DNA of 46,228 bases from Aquirufa aurantiipilula (GTDB taxonomy: Bacteria; Bacteroidota; Bacteroidia; Cytophagales; Spirosomataceae), in NCBI RefSeq assembly GCF_019923745.1, contig NZ_JAANOG010000014.1:1-46228 (forward strand), written 5' to 3'. Under the pieces are notes generated by a model. It did not search any database. It worked only from the letters and a program-made list of their open reading frames with translations, and had not been told where the DNA came from. Each line of letters starts with the position of its first letter. Position 1 is the first letter of the stretch. Of the stretch, positions 13,744-23,128 are shown one piece after another. The position numbers and the translations under genes are program-made.

Positions 13744-15390
13744 TTATTTTTTACCTGAATCTTGATCTAAAAATTCATATCGGGCATCTTTTTCGCCACG
13801 AATAACTTTAGATTCTACGTCTAAAAGCATCAATTCTGGTTTAGCTTCAATTTTGGCAGCTGGCCAATTGGCTAAATTTCCTCCATTCGGGTTCCAGTTT
13901 TTAATGAAATTGGCAAAGTATTCCTGCATAACTTGAGATACTTTATAATCTTCTGGAGTCCAAGCATAGGTTAAATTTGTCGATAAATTACCTAAGGCAT
14001 ATTCAATTTCAGCAGAGTGTACAGCACCCTTGGGTTTTGGAGCTTTAGGGGCATTCGGGTCTCTTTTTACTACTCCACCCGCTAAAGCTGCTTCTACGTC
14101 TTTTTGAGCCATATCTGGTCTAGGACGAGCGAAATAATAACGAAATACGGGTTGTTGGCTATGTCTACGATGTAGATCAAACCATTTCCAAGTCGAGAAA
14201 CCCAAGAAACGATCTCCCGCTAAGTCGGTGGCAGATTGCTCCGCTTCTTCCGCTGAATTGGCAGGGTATAATTGTAAAATTTGATCAGCCTTGTCTTTGT
14301 ACAATTCTTTAACTACTTCTTTGAAAACTTCAGGAGTAGCGGCTTTTCCTTTGGTGATGGCACGATAATTCATTTCTTCTGAATTCCAACCAACCAATAA
14401 AGGCACTTGGGATTGCTCTCCAGCCTCAAAAATCTCACGTACGGTCTTTGGCATAAAATAGCCATCAATATTCCCAGGGAAGCTTAAGGTCTTAGAATCA
14501 ACCATTTTTTGATATAATTCATAGGTTGACATAGCTCTTAATTCTTTCAAGGAAGTGGCCCCAATTTTTTTCGCCCAATCAGCTCCAAATTTTTCAGAAT
14601 CTTGTAAGCTCATAGGTGCTAAGGTATTACTTAACCAACCCCCACTTTCACCGATGGCTCCTTGGAATAAACCTTTGGCTAAAGGTGAAGCCATTTGTGC
14701 AGAAACGGCAATAGAGCCTGCTGACTCACCTGCAATAGTCACATGATTAGGATCACCGCCAAATTGAGCAATGTTTGCTTTCACCCATTTTAATGCGGCG
14801 ACCATGTCCATATAGCCATAGTTACCCGATGCTTTATTAGGTGACTCTTTCGTTAATTCAGGATGGGAAAAGAATCCAAAAAGATTCAATCGGTAATTAA
14901 TGGTGACAGAAACCACCCCTTTTTTTGCCATGGATTCTCCATCATAGCGAGGCTCAGATCCATCACCAGCCATAAAACCACCACCATAAAAATAAACCAA
15001 TACAGGTAATTTGGCTCCTGATTCCACTTTAGGTGTCCAAACGTTTAGGTACAAACAGTCCTCGCTCATGCCATTGCTACGGAAACCCATATCACCAAAG
15101 ATCGGAGTTTGTACGGCTTTCGGGCCAAATTGCTTAGCTTGCAATACTCCATTCCAAGATTTAGGTTCTTGAGGAGCTTTCCAGCGTAAATCTCCAACTG
15201 GAGCTTGGGCAAATGGAATACCTTTGAAACTAACGATTTTAGATCGAGTGTCAAGTTCCCCTTCAACGGTTCCGTTTTTGGTTTTAACTTGTACATCGAT
15301 ACCATAAGTGTTTTTGGGTCCTTGTGCATGCATGGTCAACAGGGATAGGCTGAAAAGGCAGCCTGCAGCTAGTTGTAAGATTCTTTTCAT
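13744..15390 (-). CDS. secreted carboxylesterase, type B
   Basis: A 548-residue alpha/beta hydrolase with a signal peptide (MKRILQLAAGCLFSLSLLTM). Family marks are SEDCLYLNVWTP, YFYGGGFMAGDG (oxyanion hole) and the nucleophile elbow TIAGESAGSIAV. A late GAVHSAEIEYALGN segment supplies the catalytic His. The length matches para-nitrobenzyl esterase/cholinesterase-like enzymes. It should hydrolyse esters in the periplasm or outside the cell. It starts 38 bases upstream of the Gfo/Idh gene on the same strand, so partial co-transcription is possible. A candidate promoter lies at 15424-15455. Confidence 0.88.
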   Translation of the reverse strand: MKRILQLAAGCLFSLSLLTMHAQGPKNTYGIDVQVKTKNGTVEGELDTRSKIVSFKGIPFAQAPVGDLRWKAPQEPKSWNGVLQAKQFGPKAVQTPIFGDMGFRSNGMSEDCLYLNVWTPKVESGAKLPVLVYFYGGGFMAGDGSEPRYDGESMAKKGVVSVTINYRLNLFGFFSHPELTKESPNKASGNYGYMDMVAALKWVKANIAQFGGDPNHVTIAGESAGSIAVSAQMASPLAKGLFQGAIGESGGWLSNTLAPMSLQDSEKFGADWAKKIGATSLKELRAMSTYELYQKMVDSKTLSFPGNIDGYFMPKTVREIFEAGEQSQVPLLVGWNSEEMNYRAITKGKAATPEVFKEVVKELYKDKADQILQLYPANSAEEAEQSATDLAGDRFLGFSTWKWFDLHRRHSQQPVFRYYFARPRPDMAQKDVEAALAGGVVKRDPNAPKAPKPKGAVHSAEIEYALGNLSTNLTYAWTPEDYKVSQVMQEYFANFIKNWNPNGGNLANWPAAKIEAKPELMLLDVESKVIRGEKDARYEFLDQDSGKK

Positions 15391-15423
15391 GTGTATAAAA
15401 TTCTTTATTGTATCAGTTTGTTA

Positions 15424-15455
15424 CAATAGTACTTCTCGATTAGTAGAATTGCAAA
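15424..15455 (-). promoter_or_regulatory. candidate promoter for the carboxylesterase
   Basis: On the minus strand TTTG (15452-15455) is followed after 20 nt by TACTATTG (15424-15431), one mismatch from TAnnTTTG. The ATG at 15390 lies 33 nt further on. Confidence 0.35.
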
Positions 15456-15498
15456 TTTGGCTATAAATTTTATTATTTGACGATAAAATAGAATAAAA

Positions 15499-16332
15499 AT
15501 GGTAACAGTCCTGCAAGAAGATTGGGTGCAAAGTCACCGTAAGGAAAGAGCATTGGATGGTCACAAGCGAAGCTTTGGTCATGTTTGGGTCATTGCTGGA
15601 AGCGAAGGAACTTTAGGCGCCTCCATATTATGCTCCAGAGCAGCCTTACGGTCTGGTTGTGGTTTAGTTACGGCCATAATTCCAAAAGAAGGGCTAATTC
15701 CTCTTTTAGCCAATAGCCCAGAGTTGATGTATCAAATCAATGAAGGGAAGTCAATGTTGGAGAATTTGCCTTGGCAGGAAGAGAATTCGGCCATAGTTTT
15801 TGGTCCTGGTGTGGGTTTGAGTGAGTCTTCTGCAGAAGAGCTTCATTATTTATTGGAACATGTTAAAACCCCAATGGTGATTGATGCAGATGGTTTGACT
15901 TTACTAGCGCAACATCCTGAATGGTATGCTTTGCTAGGGGAGAGTCATATACTGACACCTCATTTAGGAGAATTAAGTCGGCTAGTAGGTAAAACAGTTG
16001 ATGCTGAATCGGCTTTGGAAGAGGCGAAAAAATTTGTCCAACATTATCCAGTTCAATTGGTAGTCAAAGGAAAGAATTCCCATGTGTTTACTTCAGATGG
16101 CAAAGTATGTATGAATAGTACGGGAAATGATGGTATGGCAACCGCCGGAAGTGGCGATGTATTGGCTGGTATCATTGCTGCATTAGTTGCACAATCTTAT
16201 CCGCCTAGTTTGGCAGCTTGCTTAGGAGTCTATTATCACGGCCTAGCTGGGGATTTATATACTAGTACTTATTCTAAATCCAGTTTGGTAGCAGGGGATT
16301 TGATTGAGATGCTGAAGCAAATTAAAATGTAA
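15499..16332 (+). CDS. nnrD: ADP-dependent (S)-NAD(P)H-hydrate dehydratase
   Basis: A 277-residue enzyme of the YjeF C-terminal/ribokinase-like fold that repairs hydrated NADH and NADPH. Visible motifs are HVWVIAGSEGTLGASILC near the N-terminus, FGPGVG, MVIDADGLTLL, ILTPHLGELSRL, and the nucleotide-site motif GNDGMATAGSGDVLAGII. The epimerase domain (NnrE) that is often fused at the N-terminus is absent here, so this is the stand-alone dehydratase. It is divergent from the esterase and followed by a repeat and hairpin region. It is probably monocistronic and housekeeping. Confidence 0.92.
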   Translation: MVTVLQEDWVQSHRKERALDGHKRSFGHVWVIAGSEGTLGASILCSRAALRSGCGLVTAIIPKEGLIPLLANSPELMYQINEGKSMLENLPWQEENSAIVFGPGVGLSESSAEELHYLLEHVKTPMVIDADGLTLLAQHPEWYALLGESHILTPHLGELSRLVGKTVDAESALEEAKKFVQHYPVQLVVKGKNSHVFTSDGKVCMNSTGNDGMATAGSGDVLAGIIAALVAQSYPPSLAACLGVYYHGLAGDLYTSTYSKSSLVAGDLIEMLKQIKM

Positions 16333-16528
16333 TTGTAAGTTGTAAATGGTAAATGGTGAATTGTAGAAGGTGAATTGACGATAATCAGCTAGGTTAAAGT
16401 GATTTTCACTAATTTTAAATTAAAAAAATAGGTGAACAAAACTTTCGCTTTATCCACCTATTTAATTCAATGATTGTTAATAATAGCGAAATGAAATAGT
16501 ATAATTTACCATTCACCATTTATAATTT
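16333..16528. repeat. heptanucleotide arms around an AT-rich spacer
   Basis: Array one (16333-16374) has six units (TTGTAAG, TTGTAAA, TGGTAAA, TGGTGAA, TTGTAGA, AGGTGAA). Array two (16501-16528) has ATAATTT, ACCATTC, ACCATTT, ATAATTT, close to its reverse complement. Between them a 9-bp inverted repeat, AAATAGGTG (16426-16434) and CACCTATTT (16455-16463), is also seen. The element lies between convergent genes. Confidence 0.65.
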
Positions 16529-16565
16529 AATAATCTGGCATTTTTTATGCCAGATTATTAAATTA
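16523..16565. terminator. bidirectional terminator hairpin between convergent genes
   Basis: Perfect 19-bp arms at 16523-16541 and 16547-16565 with a five-T loop. The right arm includes the stop codon of the minus-strand gene at 16563. The arms start and end in A/T, so either transcript gives a stem with flanking U residues. Confidence 0.75.
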
Positions 16566-17591
16566 TCCTACCAAAATGTTTTTTGCATAAGCAACACATT
16601 TCTTAACTTCTGATACGGGATCAGAACCTGTAGGGATATCATATTCTAATTCGATAGTAGCAGGGAATTTGTATTTTTTCTCCTTCATCAAAGTAAGAAT
16701 TTCTTTCAAAGGAGTATTTCCTTGGCCCCAAACTTGGTTTTGACCTCCATTCTCCTTATTCTTTCTGTCCTTAATGTGCATGGAAGTAATACGGTCCGCT
16801 TTTGATTCGATTAATTTCAAAAGACTAGCCGTAGTGTTATTTCCACCTGCTGCAATGTAGTGACCACAATCTAAGTTCATGGAGTTGTATGGCGACTGAG
16901 CCAAAGCAACATCCCAAGCTGTATCCGTAGCTGTCAAATGTAGGTGATATCCAATGTACATTTTATGTTTGGCACCCAAATCACCTAAACGCTGCGATTG
17001 AGCAGGATCAGTTGGTAATTCTATCGTTACTGATTTTGCACCTAAAGCTTTACCCGCTTTTAATGCATATTCTACCTCAGCATCGGTATTGTTTGCTCCT
17101 AAAGCATTTGGTTTGAATGCATAAATGCTAATTCCAGCCTTATCAAACATTTGTTTCACTTCCTTGAACTTGTCCATTGAAACAGATGCTCTCCATTCTG
17201 CTACCTCTTTTTGATAAGCAGCCATTTTAGCTCTTTGCTCATCCGTCATTTGTGGACGTGGTTGGCCAGGAGCTGGAGGACCCATCATTGGTCTTGGATT
17301 TGGATTTTTAGGCTTTCCAGCAAAATCCTCAGCAGCATCGCCCATCAATTCAATGGCAGAAATATTACTGTCGATGCAATATTGCAATACTTGCTCAATG
17401 CTACCTGGTAAACTGCGGTATGAATAAGTAATAGCTCCGATTTGTACACCAGCAAATTTTGAATCTGGTTTAGCGGCTAAAAGTAAAGAAGAAGCATTCG
17501 CTTTTCCTGCCAAAAATAGGCCCATCGTGGCCAAGGATCCCGAAAGTAAAAATTGACGACGAGATGAGTTTTTTGGTAAATGAGTTGACAT
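16563..17591 (-). CDS. Tat-exported sugar phosphate isomerase/epimerase-like TIM-barrel protein
   Basis: A 342-residue protein. The N-terminus has a Tat signal (NSSRRQFLLSG then a hydrophobic stretch). The mature part is an AP-endonuclease-2-like TIM barrel: VQIGAITYSYRS, AIELMGDAAEDF, MNLDCGHY, SMHIKDRK and ATIELEYD supply the metal-binding Glu, Asp and His positions. Residues about 95-145 form a Pro/Met-rich and then charged insertion (PRPMMGPPAPGQPRPQMTDE) of low complexity. Exported members of this family occur widely in Bacteroidota, and some relatives act on 3-keto-glycosides as lyases or isomerases. The substrate here is unknown. It ends in a strong hairpin and stands alone. Confidence 0.82.
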   Translation of the reverse strand: MSTHLPKNSSRRQFLLSGSLATMGLFLAGKANASSLLLAAKPDSKFAGVQIGAITYSYRSLPGSIEQVLQYCIDSNISAIELMGDAAEDFAGKPKNPNPRPMMGPPAPGQPRPQMTDEQRAKMAAYQKEVAEWRASVSMDKFKEVKQMFDKAGISIYAFKPNALGANNTDAEVEYALKAGKALGAKSVTIELPTDPAQSQRLGDLGAKHKMYIGYHLHLTATDTAWDVALAQSPYNSMNLDCGHYIAAGGNNTTASLLKLIESKADRITSMHIKDRKNKENGGQNQVWGQGNTPLKEILTLMKEKKYKFPATIELEYDIPTGSDPVSEVKKCVAYAKNILVG

Positions 17592-17713
17592 AGATATATG
17601 ATTTAAATGAAATCTTAAGATGCAATATGTTTGCTATTGTACAATGTTAGAAAAAGTTTTCAATATTCTTATACGGCACTCCCTATTTTGCGACGAGTAG
17701 GGGATTACGTAGG

Positions 17714-19258
17714 TTAAAGTTTCACTTTACCGCTGACTTTGATTGTATTCAGTCGATCAAAGGAATTTTTAATCTCCATGTTTAATTGGCCATTTTCTAG
17801 CTGACAAATCCAAACCCAATGGTGTGGACTTTCAAAAAAGCGTAAGGATATTTCCATCGTATTTTGATTTATCCAACGGTAACTCGACGCTACTTTAAAG
17901 GGGGATTGACCTTCTAAATTGGCTTTAGCTGCTCGCAATAAATAGGGACCAGGCATTTCTGTACTGGTCATAGCCCATGTTCCATGCCCAGCTGGTAAAT
18001 AGTGCTTTTGTTGCTTATTGTCTGTTAATGTTAGGGTTAATTTTTCACCTTCAAACTGAAATCCAATTTGTTCTACATTCAGCGCATTTTTCTCTAAGTG
18101 TATTGTTGGATTATTCCAAATGGATGATGAAATGGCTTTTTCTTGAACAAGAGCTTTTAATTGTAATTGACTAAGCTTCGATTTTAACTGTTTCTGCGCA
18201 AGAGGATTAGGTGCCAAAGCTTTTTTCTCAAAGGCAGGAAGTAAATGTTTCCATACCATGTTTAAATCATCTTGCAATTCATGAGATTCGGAAGTGATGA
18301 CCACCACAGCATCCTGTTCAGGCATCATCACAATGTATTGTCCATAGGCTCCGTCGGCTCTAAAGGCCCCATTTCTGCAGCGCCAAAACTGATAACCATA
18401 GCCTTGTAGCCAGTCGGAATTGGCTTTTTTCTCGGCACTAGCTGAAGGATCTTGATCAATATGCTTGGAAGTAGCTTCTGTAACCCAGTCAGCAGGTAAA
18501 ATTTGTTTACCCTTCCATTTTCCATGTTGAAGATAAAGTTGACCTAACTTGGCCATATCTTCTGTTTTTACCCGAATTCCCCAGCCGCCGGTATTGATAC
18601 CTTTAGGGTCAACTTCCCAGTCCACTCCTTGTATTCCCAGTGGCTTGAAAAGCCGAGGGCCTAGGTAATCCACCACTTTCTGTCCGGTAACTTTTTGAAT
18701 AATAGCCGAAAGCATGTAGGTAGCTAAAGTATTGTACAGGAATTTTGTACCTGGTTGGTGAGCTATACTGGCAGAAAGAAAACCTTTGACCCAATCATTT
18801 TGCGTAGCCACTACGCCGCGTAAAGGTTCTACTTCATGTCCAACTGACATGGTTAATAGGTTTTGAATGCTTAAATCAGCGATATAGGGCTTATTGGCTA
18901 AGTCTTGGTATTCTGGAAAATACTTCATGACCTTATCACTCACTTGAATTCTTTTCTCGGCAACAGCAAAACCAATGGCAGTGGATGTCCAGCTTTTAGA
19001 CACCGAATACATACTGTGTTTCAAATTAGCTGCATAAGGTTTCCACCATCCTTCTGCAATGACTTTACCGTGACGAAGTATCATTACAGAATGCAATTCA
19101 TGCTTTTTGGCATCAAAGGAATCAATGAACTGTCCAATGGCCTCGGAAGAAACACCTTCAGCCTCTGGTGTACTTCTTAATAAATTTTGAGCTGTAATTT
19201 GATTTGTACTGAGAATGCATATCCCAATAAGGTAAAAGAGAAATATGATTTTTTTCAT
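17714..19258 (-). CDS. secreted serine hydrolase, beta-lactamase class C type
   Basis: A 514-residue protein with a signal peptide. The SxxK motif is SVSK (Ser85, Lys88) in MYSVSKSWTS, and a Tyr-containing second motif appears in FLYNTLATY. The first about 350 residues match the beta-lactamase/penicillin-binding-like esterase family. The last about 150 residues form a beta-rich C-terminal domain (QHYLPAGHGTWAM and later strands), as in many Bacteroidota members. Such proteins are usually esterases or D-amino peptidases and not resistance enzymes. It lies 122 bases upstream of the TIM-barrel gene on the same strand, with no clear functional tie. Confidence 0.85.
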   Translation of the reverse strand: MKKIIFLFYLIGICILSTNQITAQNLLRSTPEAEGVSSEAIGQFIDSFDAKKHELHSVMILRHGKVIAEGWWKPYAANLKHSMYSVSKSWTSTAIGFAVAEKRIQVSDKVMKYFPEYQDLANKPYIADLSIQNLLTMSVGHEVEPLRGVVATQNDWVKGFLSASIAHQPGTKFLYNTLATYMLSAIIQKVTGQKVVDYLGPRLFKPLGIQGVDWEVDPKGINTGGWGIRVKTEDMAKLGQLYLQHGKWKGKQILPADWVTEATSKHIDQDPSASAEKKANSDWLQGYGYQFWRCRNGAFRADGAYGQYIVMMPEQDAVVVITSESHELQDDLNMVWKHLLPAFEKKALAPNPLAQKQLKSKLSQLQLKALVQEKAISSSIWNNPTIHLEKNALNVEQIGFQFEGEKLTLTLTDNKQQKHYLPAGHGTWAMTSTEMPGPYLLRAAKANLEGQSPFKVASSYRWINQNTMEISLRFFESPHHWVWICQLENGQLNMEIKNSFDRLNTIKVSGKVKL

Positions 19259-19388
19259 GGCTAAATGGTATTGTGTGATTTTTTAAATTCTATTGTCTAA
19301 AGATTTCTAAAAATAATGAAATTATCAGTAATTTAGATTTTTGTGTCTGAAGAAGGAATGAGGAGAAGATAAGGCATGAATTTAACCT

Positions 19389-20981
19389 ATGAATACAACT
19401 ATGTTACAGAATGAAATAAGCGAAGGCTTTGATGGAAAGAAATTGCGTAAAGTGATTGCCGCCTCTTCCGTAGGGACATTGATTGAATGGTACGATTTCT
19501 ATATTTTTGGTAGTTTATCCGTCATTATTGCCACCAAATTTTTTCCTTCTGATAATCCCACAGCCGCCTTTTTATCTACTCTGGCCACCTTTGCTGCAGG
19601 TTTTGTTGTTCGTCCATTTGGCGCACTTTTCTTTGGTCGTTTAGGCGATTTATTAGGTAGGAAGTATACCTTTTTGGTAACCCTCTTAATTATGGGATTT
19701 TCCACTTTTGCCATTGGTTTAATTCCATCTTATTCAAGCATTGGCTTTTTAGCCCCCATTTTAGTCTTAACCTTACGTTTATTGCAAGGATTGGCATTAG
19801 GAGGTGAGTATGGTGGGGCTGCTACTTATGTAGCTGAACATGCTGAACCTAATAAAAGAGGATTAAGAACGGCTTGGATTCAAACCACGGCATCCTTGGG
19901 ATTATTCATATCCTTGTTGGTTATTTTAGCTACGAAAAAATCCATGAGTTTGGAAGCCTTCAATGATTGGGGCTGGCGTATACCATTTTTGATTTCCATT
20001 GTGATGGTTGGTATTTCTTATTTCATCCGTAAAAATATGGATGAATCTCCGTTGTTTGCTCAAGCGAAACATGAGGGCAAGATTGTAGCTAACCCTTTGA
20101 AAGAATCCTTTGGAAAGAAATTGAATTTTAAATTTGTCCTTTTAGCGCTTTTTGGTGCCACCATGGGGCAAGGAGTGGTGTGGTATACTGGTCAATTTTA
20201 TGCGCTTTCCTTTTTACAAAAAGTAGCGAATATTGAATTTGAACAAAGCAATTACATCATTGCTATTTCCTTAGCTGCTGGGACAGGATTCTTTATCTTT
20301 TTCGGATGGTTATCCGACAAGATTGGTCGTAAAGGCATAATGTTAGCCGGTATGTTAATCGCTATTTCTACCTACAGACCGATTTATCAGGCTATGTATG
20401 AATTAGCTGACGTCAATCAGAAAACAGAGAAACCTAATTCTCGTCAATCCAGAACAGATTACCATATGATGGATGGAACGGTTACTTTATCAAAAGTTAC
20501 TCGTACCATTTACAGTTATACGGATGGTTCACAATTATTGGAAGAAAGGACCGAGAAAGTATCTCATTTGCCATCAGTACAAAGAGAAAAGGCAGTAGTG
20601 AAAAAAACAGTTCATGTAGGCCAACAAGCATTTTGGTTGTTGATTTTATTGGTTTTTATACAAGTACTCTACGTTACCATGGTGTACGGACCTATTGCCG
20701 CCTTTTTGGTTGAAATGTTTCCAACGGCTATTCGCTATACATCAATGTCATTACCTTACCACATTGGTAATGGAATTTTCGGGGGATTACTTCCAGCGGT
20801 GGCTACTTATTTGGCTGCCAAGGCGAATACCGCGAATGAAGTTGCGGCAGCAGCAGGACAAAGCCTGCCTTATGCTAAACCCTATTTGGAGGGTTTATGG
20901 TATCCTATCATCATAGGTGGGGTCTGTTTTGTGATTGGATTATTATACATTAACGGTAAAGATCGGGAGATCAACGATTAA
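19389..20981 (+). CDS. MFS transporter, metabolite:H+ symporter type, with a large inserted loop
   Basis: A 530-residue membrane protein. The N-terminal half shows LIEWYDFYIFGSLS and the family motif GRLGDLLGRKYTF, and later GGEYGGAATYVAEH, all typical of the MHS branch that carries organic acids and betaines. About residues 328-408 form a hydrophilic insertion (from TYRPIYQAMYELADVNQ to VVKKTVHVGQQ) between membrane helices, which ordinary MHS transporters lack. The gene is followed after 1 base by a small membrane protein and then by acetyl-CoA synthetase. An acetate, propionate or similar carboxylate substrate is therefore likely. Confidence 0.85.
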   Translation: MNTTMLQNEISEGFDGKKLRKVIAASSVGTLIEWYDFYIFGSLSVIIATKFFPSDNPTAAFLSTLATFAAGFVVRPFGALFFGRLGDLLGRKYTFLVTLLIMGFSTFAIGLIPSYSSIGFLAPILVLTLRLLQGLALGGEYGGAATYVAEHAEPNKRGLRTAWIQTTASLGLFISLLVILATKKSMSLEAFNDWGWRIPFLISIVMVGISYFIRKNMDESPLFAQAKHEGKIVANPLKESFGKKLNFKFVLLALFGATMGQGVVWYTGQFYALSFLQKVANIEFEQSNYIIAISLAAGTGFFIFFGWLSDKIGRKGIMLAGMLIAISTYRPIYQAMYELADVNQKTEKPNSRQSRTDYHMMDGTVTLSKVTRTIYSYTDGSQLLEERTEKVSHLPSVQREKAVVKKTVHVGQQAFWLLILLVFIQVLYVTMVYGPIAAFLVEMFPTAIRYTSMSLPYHIGNGIFGGLLPAVATYLAAKANTANEVAAAAGQSLPYAKPYLEGLWYPIIIGGVCFVIGLLYINGKDREIND

Positions 20982-20982
20982 G

Positions 20983-21201
20983 ATGAATAACATTAGACGT
21001 ATAGCAGGAGCCATTTGGATTCTTTTGGGTATTGCTGCAGCTTATTTTTTGATTGTTGAACAAGCTATTCCTTTGTTTGCGAAAGGAGACATGGAGAGTT
21101 TAGTTCCAGCAATTATTTACACGTTTATATTGTCCCCAATCATCACAGGGGGGATGTGTGTATTTGGACTTTATGCCTTACAAAGCGAGTATGAATTATA
21201 G
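20983..21201 (+). CDS. small two-helix membrane protein
   Basis: A 72-residue protein from the ATG at 20983, directly after the MFS stop; a longer upstream frame would overlap that gene. Two hydrophobic segments (about 5-25 and 40-62) are separated by a short charged loop (FAKGDMES). It resembles the small uncharacterised proteins often found behind MHS transporters in Bacteroidota (possibly the DUF6814 family, from memory). It may be an accessory subunit of the transporter. It lies 18 bases before acs in the same operon. Confidence 0.65.
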   Translation: MNNIRRIAGAIWILLGIAAAYFLIVEQAIPLFAKGDMESLVPAIIYTFILSPIITGGMCVFGLYALQSEYEL

Positions 21202-21219
21202 ATTAAAAACAAAATCCGC

Positions 21220-23127
21220 ATGAAACTACAAGTAGAAAATTTTGAAGAATACGAAAAAGCGTACCAATATAGTGTCGAAAATCCAGAGGGTTTTTGGGGT
21301 GAAATTGCCGAGAATTTTGTTTGGAAGAAAAAATGGAATAAAGTACTGGATTGGAATTTCAAAGAGCCTAAAATAGAGTGGTATCAAGGGGCTACATTGA
21401 ACATTACTGAAAACTGCTTAGATCGCCATTTGCTTGATAAAGCAGATCAACCTGCCATTGTTTGGGAGTCAAACGATCCCAATGAGGCGAATAAAACATA
21501 TACTTACCGCCAACTGCACCAAGAAGTATGCACCTTTGCCCATGTTTTGAAACAAAATGGAGCGAAGAAAGGGGATAGGATTTGTTTATACATGCCTATG
21601 GTGCCTGAATTGGCCATTGCTGTTTTAGCTTGTGCGCGTATTGGGGCTATACATTCTGTGGTTTTTGGTGGATTTTCTGCCCAATCCATTGCGGACCGTA
21701 TTCAAGATGCTCAGTGCTCCATGGTTGTTACTGCAGATGGTTCACACAGAGGAAATAAAGAGATATTCTTGAAACACATCATGGATGAAGCTATTATCTC
21801 TTGTCCATGCGTGAAAAAAGTCATTGTACTAGAGCGGTCTAAGTCGGCTGTTAGTATGATTAAGGGTCGTGACCTTTTTTGGCACTCAGAGATGGATCGT
21901 ATGCGCAGTTTAGGCTTGACGGATTGTCCTGCCGAGGAGATGGATGCGGAGGACCCATTATTTATTCTATATACTTCTGGTTCAACGGGTAAGCCCAAGG
22001 GCGTGGTACATACCTGTGGAGGCTACATGGTATTTACAGCTTATACTTTCCAAAATATATTTCAATATCAACCGGGGGAAATGTATTTCTGTACGGCGGA
22101 TATTGGCTGGATTACAGGACATTCTTACATTGTGTATGGCCCATTGATTCAAGGAGCCACTAGTTTGATTTTTGAAGGGATACCCACTTTCCCAGATGCA
22201 GGTCGTTTTTGGGATATTGTTGATAAACATGATGTCAATATTCTGTACACAGCACCTACGGCCATACGTTCTTTGATGCAATTTGGTTTAGACTATGTCA
22301 AAGACAAGAATTTGAGTAGTTTAAGGGTATTGGGATCTGTGGGAGAACCCATTAATGAGGAGGCTTGGAATTGGTACAATGAACACATAGGAAAAGGAAA
22401 ATGTCCGATTGTTGATACTTGGTGGCAAACAGAAACTGGGGGTATTTTGATATCTCCATTGGCTAATATAACCCCAACTAAACCTTGTTATGCGACGCTT
22501 CCTTTACCAGGAGTTCAGCCTATTTTGGTGGATGAAAAAGGGGATGAAATTACAGGAAATGGCGTTTCAGGAAATTTATGCATTAAATTTCCTTGGCCTG
22601 GAATCTTGAGAACTACTTATGGTGACCATGAGCGTTGTCGGACTAACTATTTTGCCACCTACGAAAATCTGTATTTTACAGGAGATGGATGTATGCGCGA
22701 TGAGGATGGTTATTACCGTATTACAGGCCGTGTAGATGATGTAATGAACATTTCAGGACATCGTATTGGAACGGCTGAAGTAGAAAATGCCATCAATATG
22801 TTTACTGATGTGATTGAATCTGCCGTAGTGGGATATCCGCATGATATCAAAGGGCAAGGTATATATGCCTATGTCATCATGGCTTCGACACCCATGGATC
22901 CTGTTATGGCCAGAAAGGATATAGCGGCTACGGTAAGTCAAATTATTGGAGCTATTGCTAGACCTGATAAAATTCAATTTGTAACAGGCTTACCTAAGAC
23001 ACGTTCAGGGAAAATCATGCGCCGGATTTTGCGAAAAATAGCAGAAGGCGATATCAATAATTTAGGAGATACTTCCACATTATTGGACCCTTCAGTTGTG
23101 GACAAAATCAAGGAGGAGAGATTGTAA
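21220..23127 (+). CDS. acs: acetyl-CoA synthetase
   Basis: A 635-residue AMP-forming ligase that activates acetate to acetyl-CoA. Visible motifs are the ATP loop YTSGSTGKPKGVVH, the acyl-pocket TWWQTETGG, the hinge and CoA-site ISGHRIGTAEVE, and the C-terminal catalytic lysine in PKTRSGKIMRR, which is the usual acetylation site. The length and the N-terminal ACAS region (about residues 15-70) match Acs proper and not the shorter acyl-CoA synthetases. It is third in an operon with an MFS transporter and a small membrane protein, and an ABC ATPase follows after 1 base. The operon points to uptake and use of acetate or a related short-chain acid. Confidence 0.95.
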   Translation: MKLQVENFEEYEKAYQYSVENPEGFWGEIAENFVWKKKWNKVLDWNFKEPKIEWYQGATLNITENCLDRHLLDKADQPAIVWESNDPNEANKTYTYRQLHQEVCTFAHVLKQNGAKKGDRICLYMPMVPELAIAVLACARIGAIHSVVFGGFSAQSIADRIQDAQCSMVVTADGSHRGNKEIFLKHIMDEAIISCPCVKKVIVLERSKSAVSMIKGRDLFWHSEMDRMRSLGLTDCPAEEMDAEDPLFILYTSGSTGKPKGVVHTCGGYMVFTAYTFQNIFQYQPGEMYFCTADIGWITGHSYIVYGPLIQGATSLIFEGIPTFPDAGRFWDIVDKHDVNILYTAPTAIRSLMQFGLDYVKDKNLSSLRVLGSVGEPINEEAWNWYNEHIGKGKCPIVDTWWQTETGGILISPLANITPTKPCYATLPLPGVQPILVDEKGDEITGNGVSGNLCIKFPWPGILRTTYGDHERCRTNYFATYENLYFTGDGCMRDEDGYYRITGRVDDVMNISGHRIGTAEVENAINMFTDVIESAVVGYPHDIKGQGIYAYVIMASTPMDPVMARKDIAATVSQIIGAIARPDKIQFVTGLPKTRSGKIMRRILRKIAEGDINNLGDTSTLLDPSVVDKIKEERL

Positions 23128-23128
23128 T

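Noticed and set aside
16399-16409. GTGA-TTT-TCAC, a possible further Crp-like box
   Set aside because: The spacer is 3 bases and not 6, and no promoter-like sequence or sulfur gene is beside it; it lies between convergent genes.
17714-19258. Serine hydrolase as an antibiotic-resistance beta-lactamase
   Set aside because: It has the SxxK motif but the long C-terminal domain and context fit secreted esterase-like proteins; no resistance genes are near.
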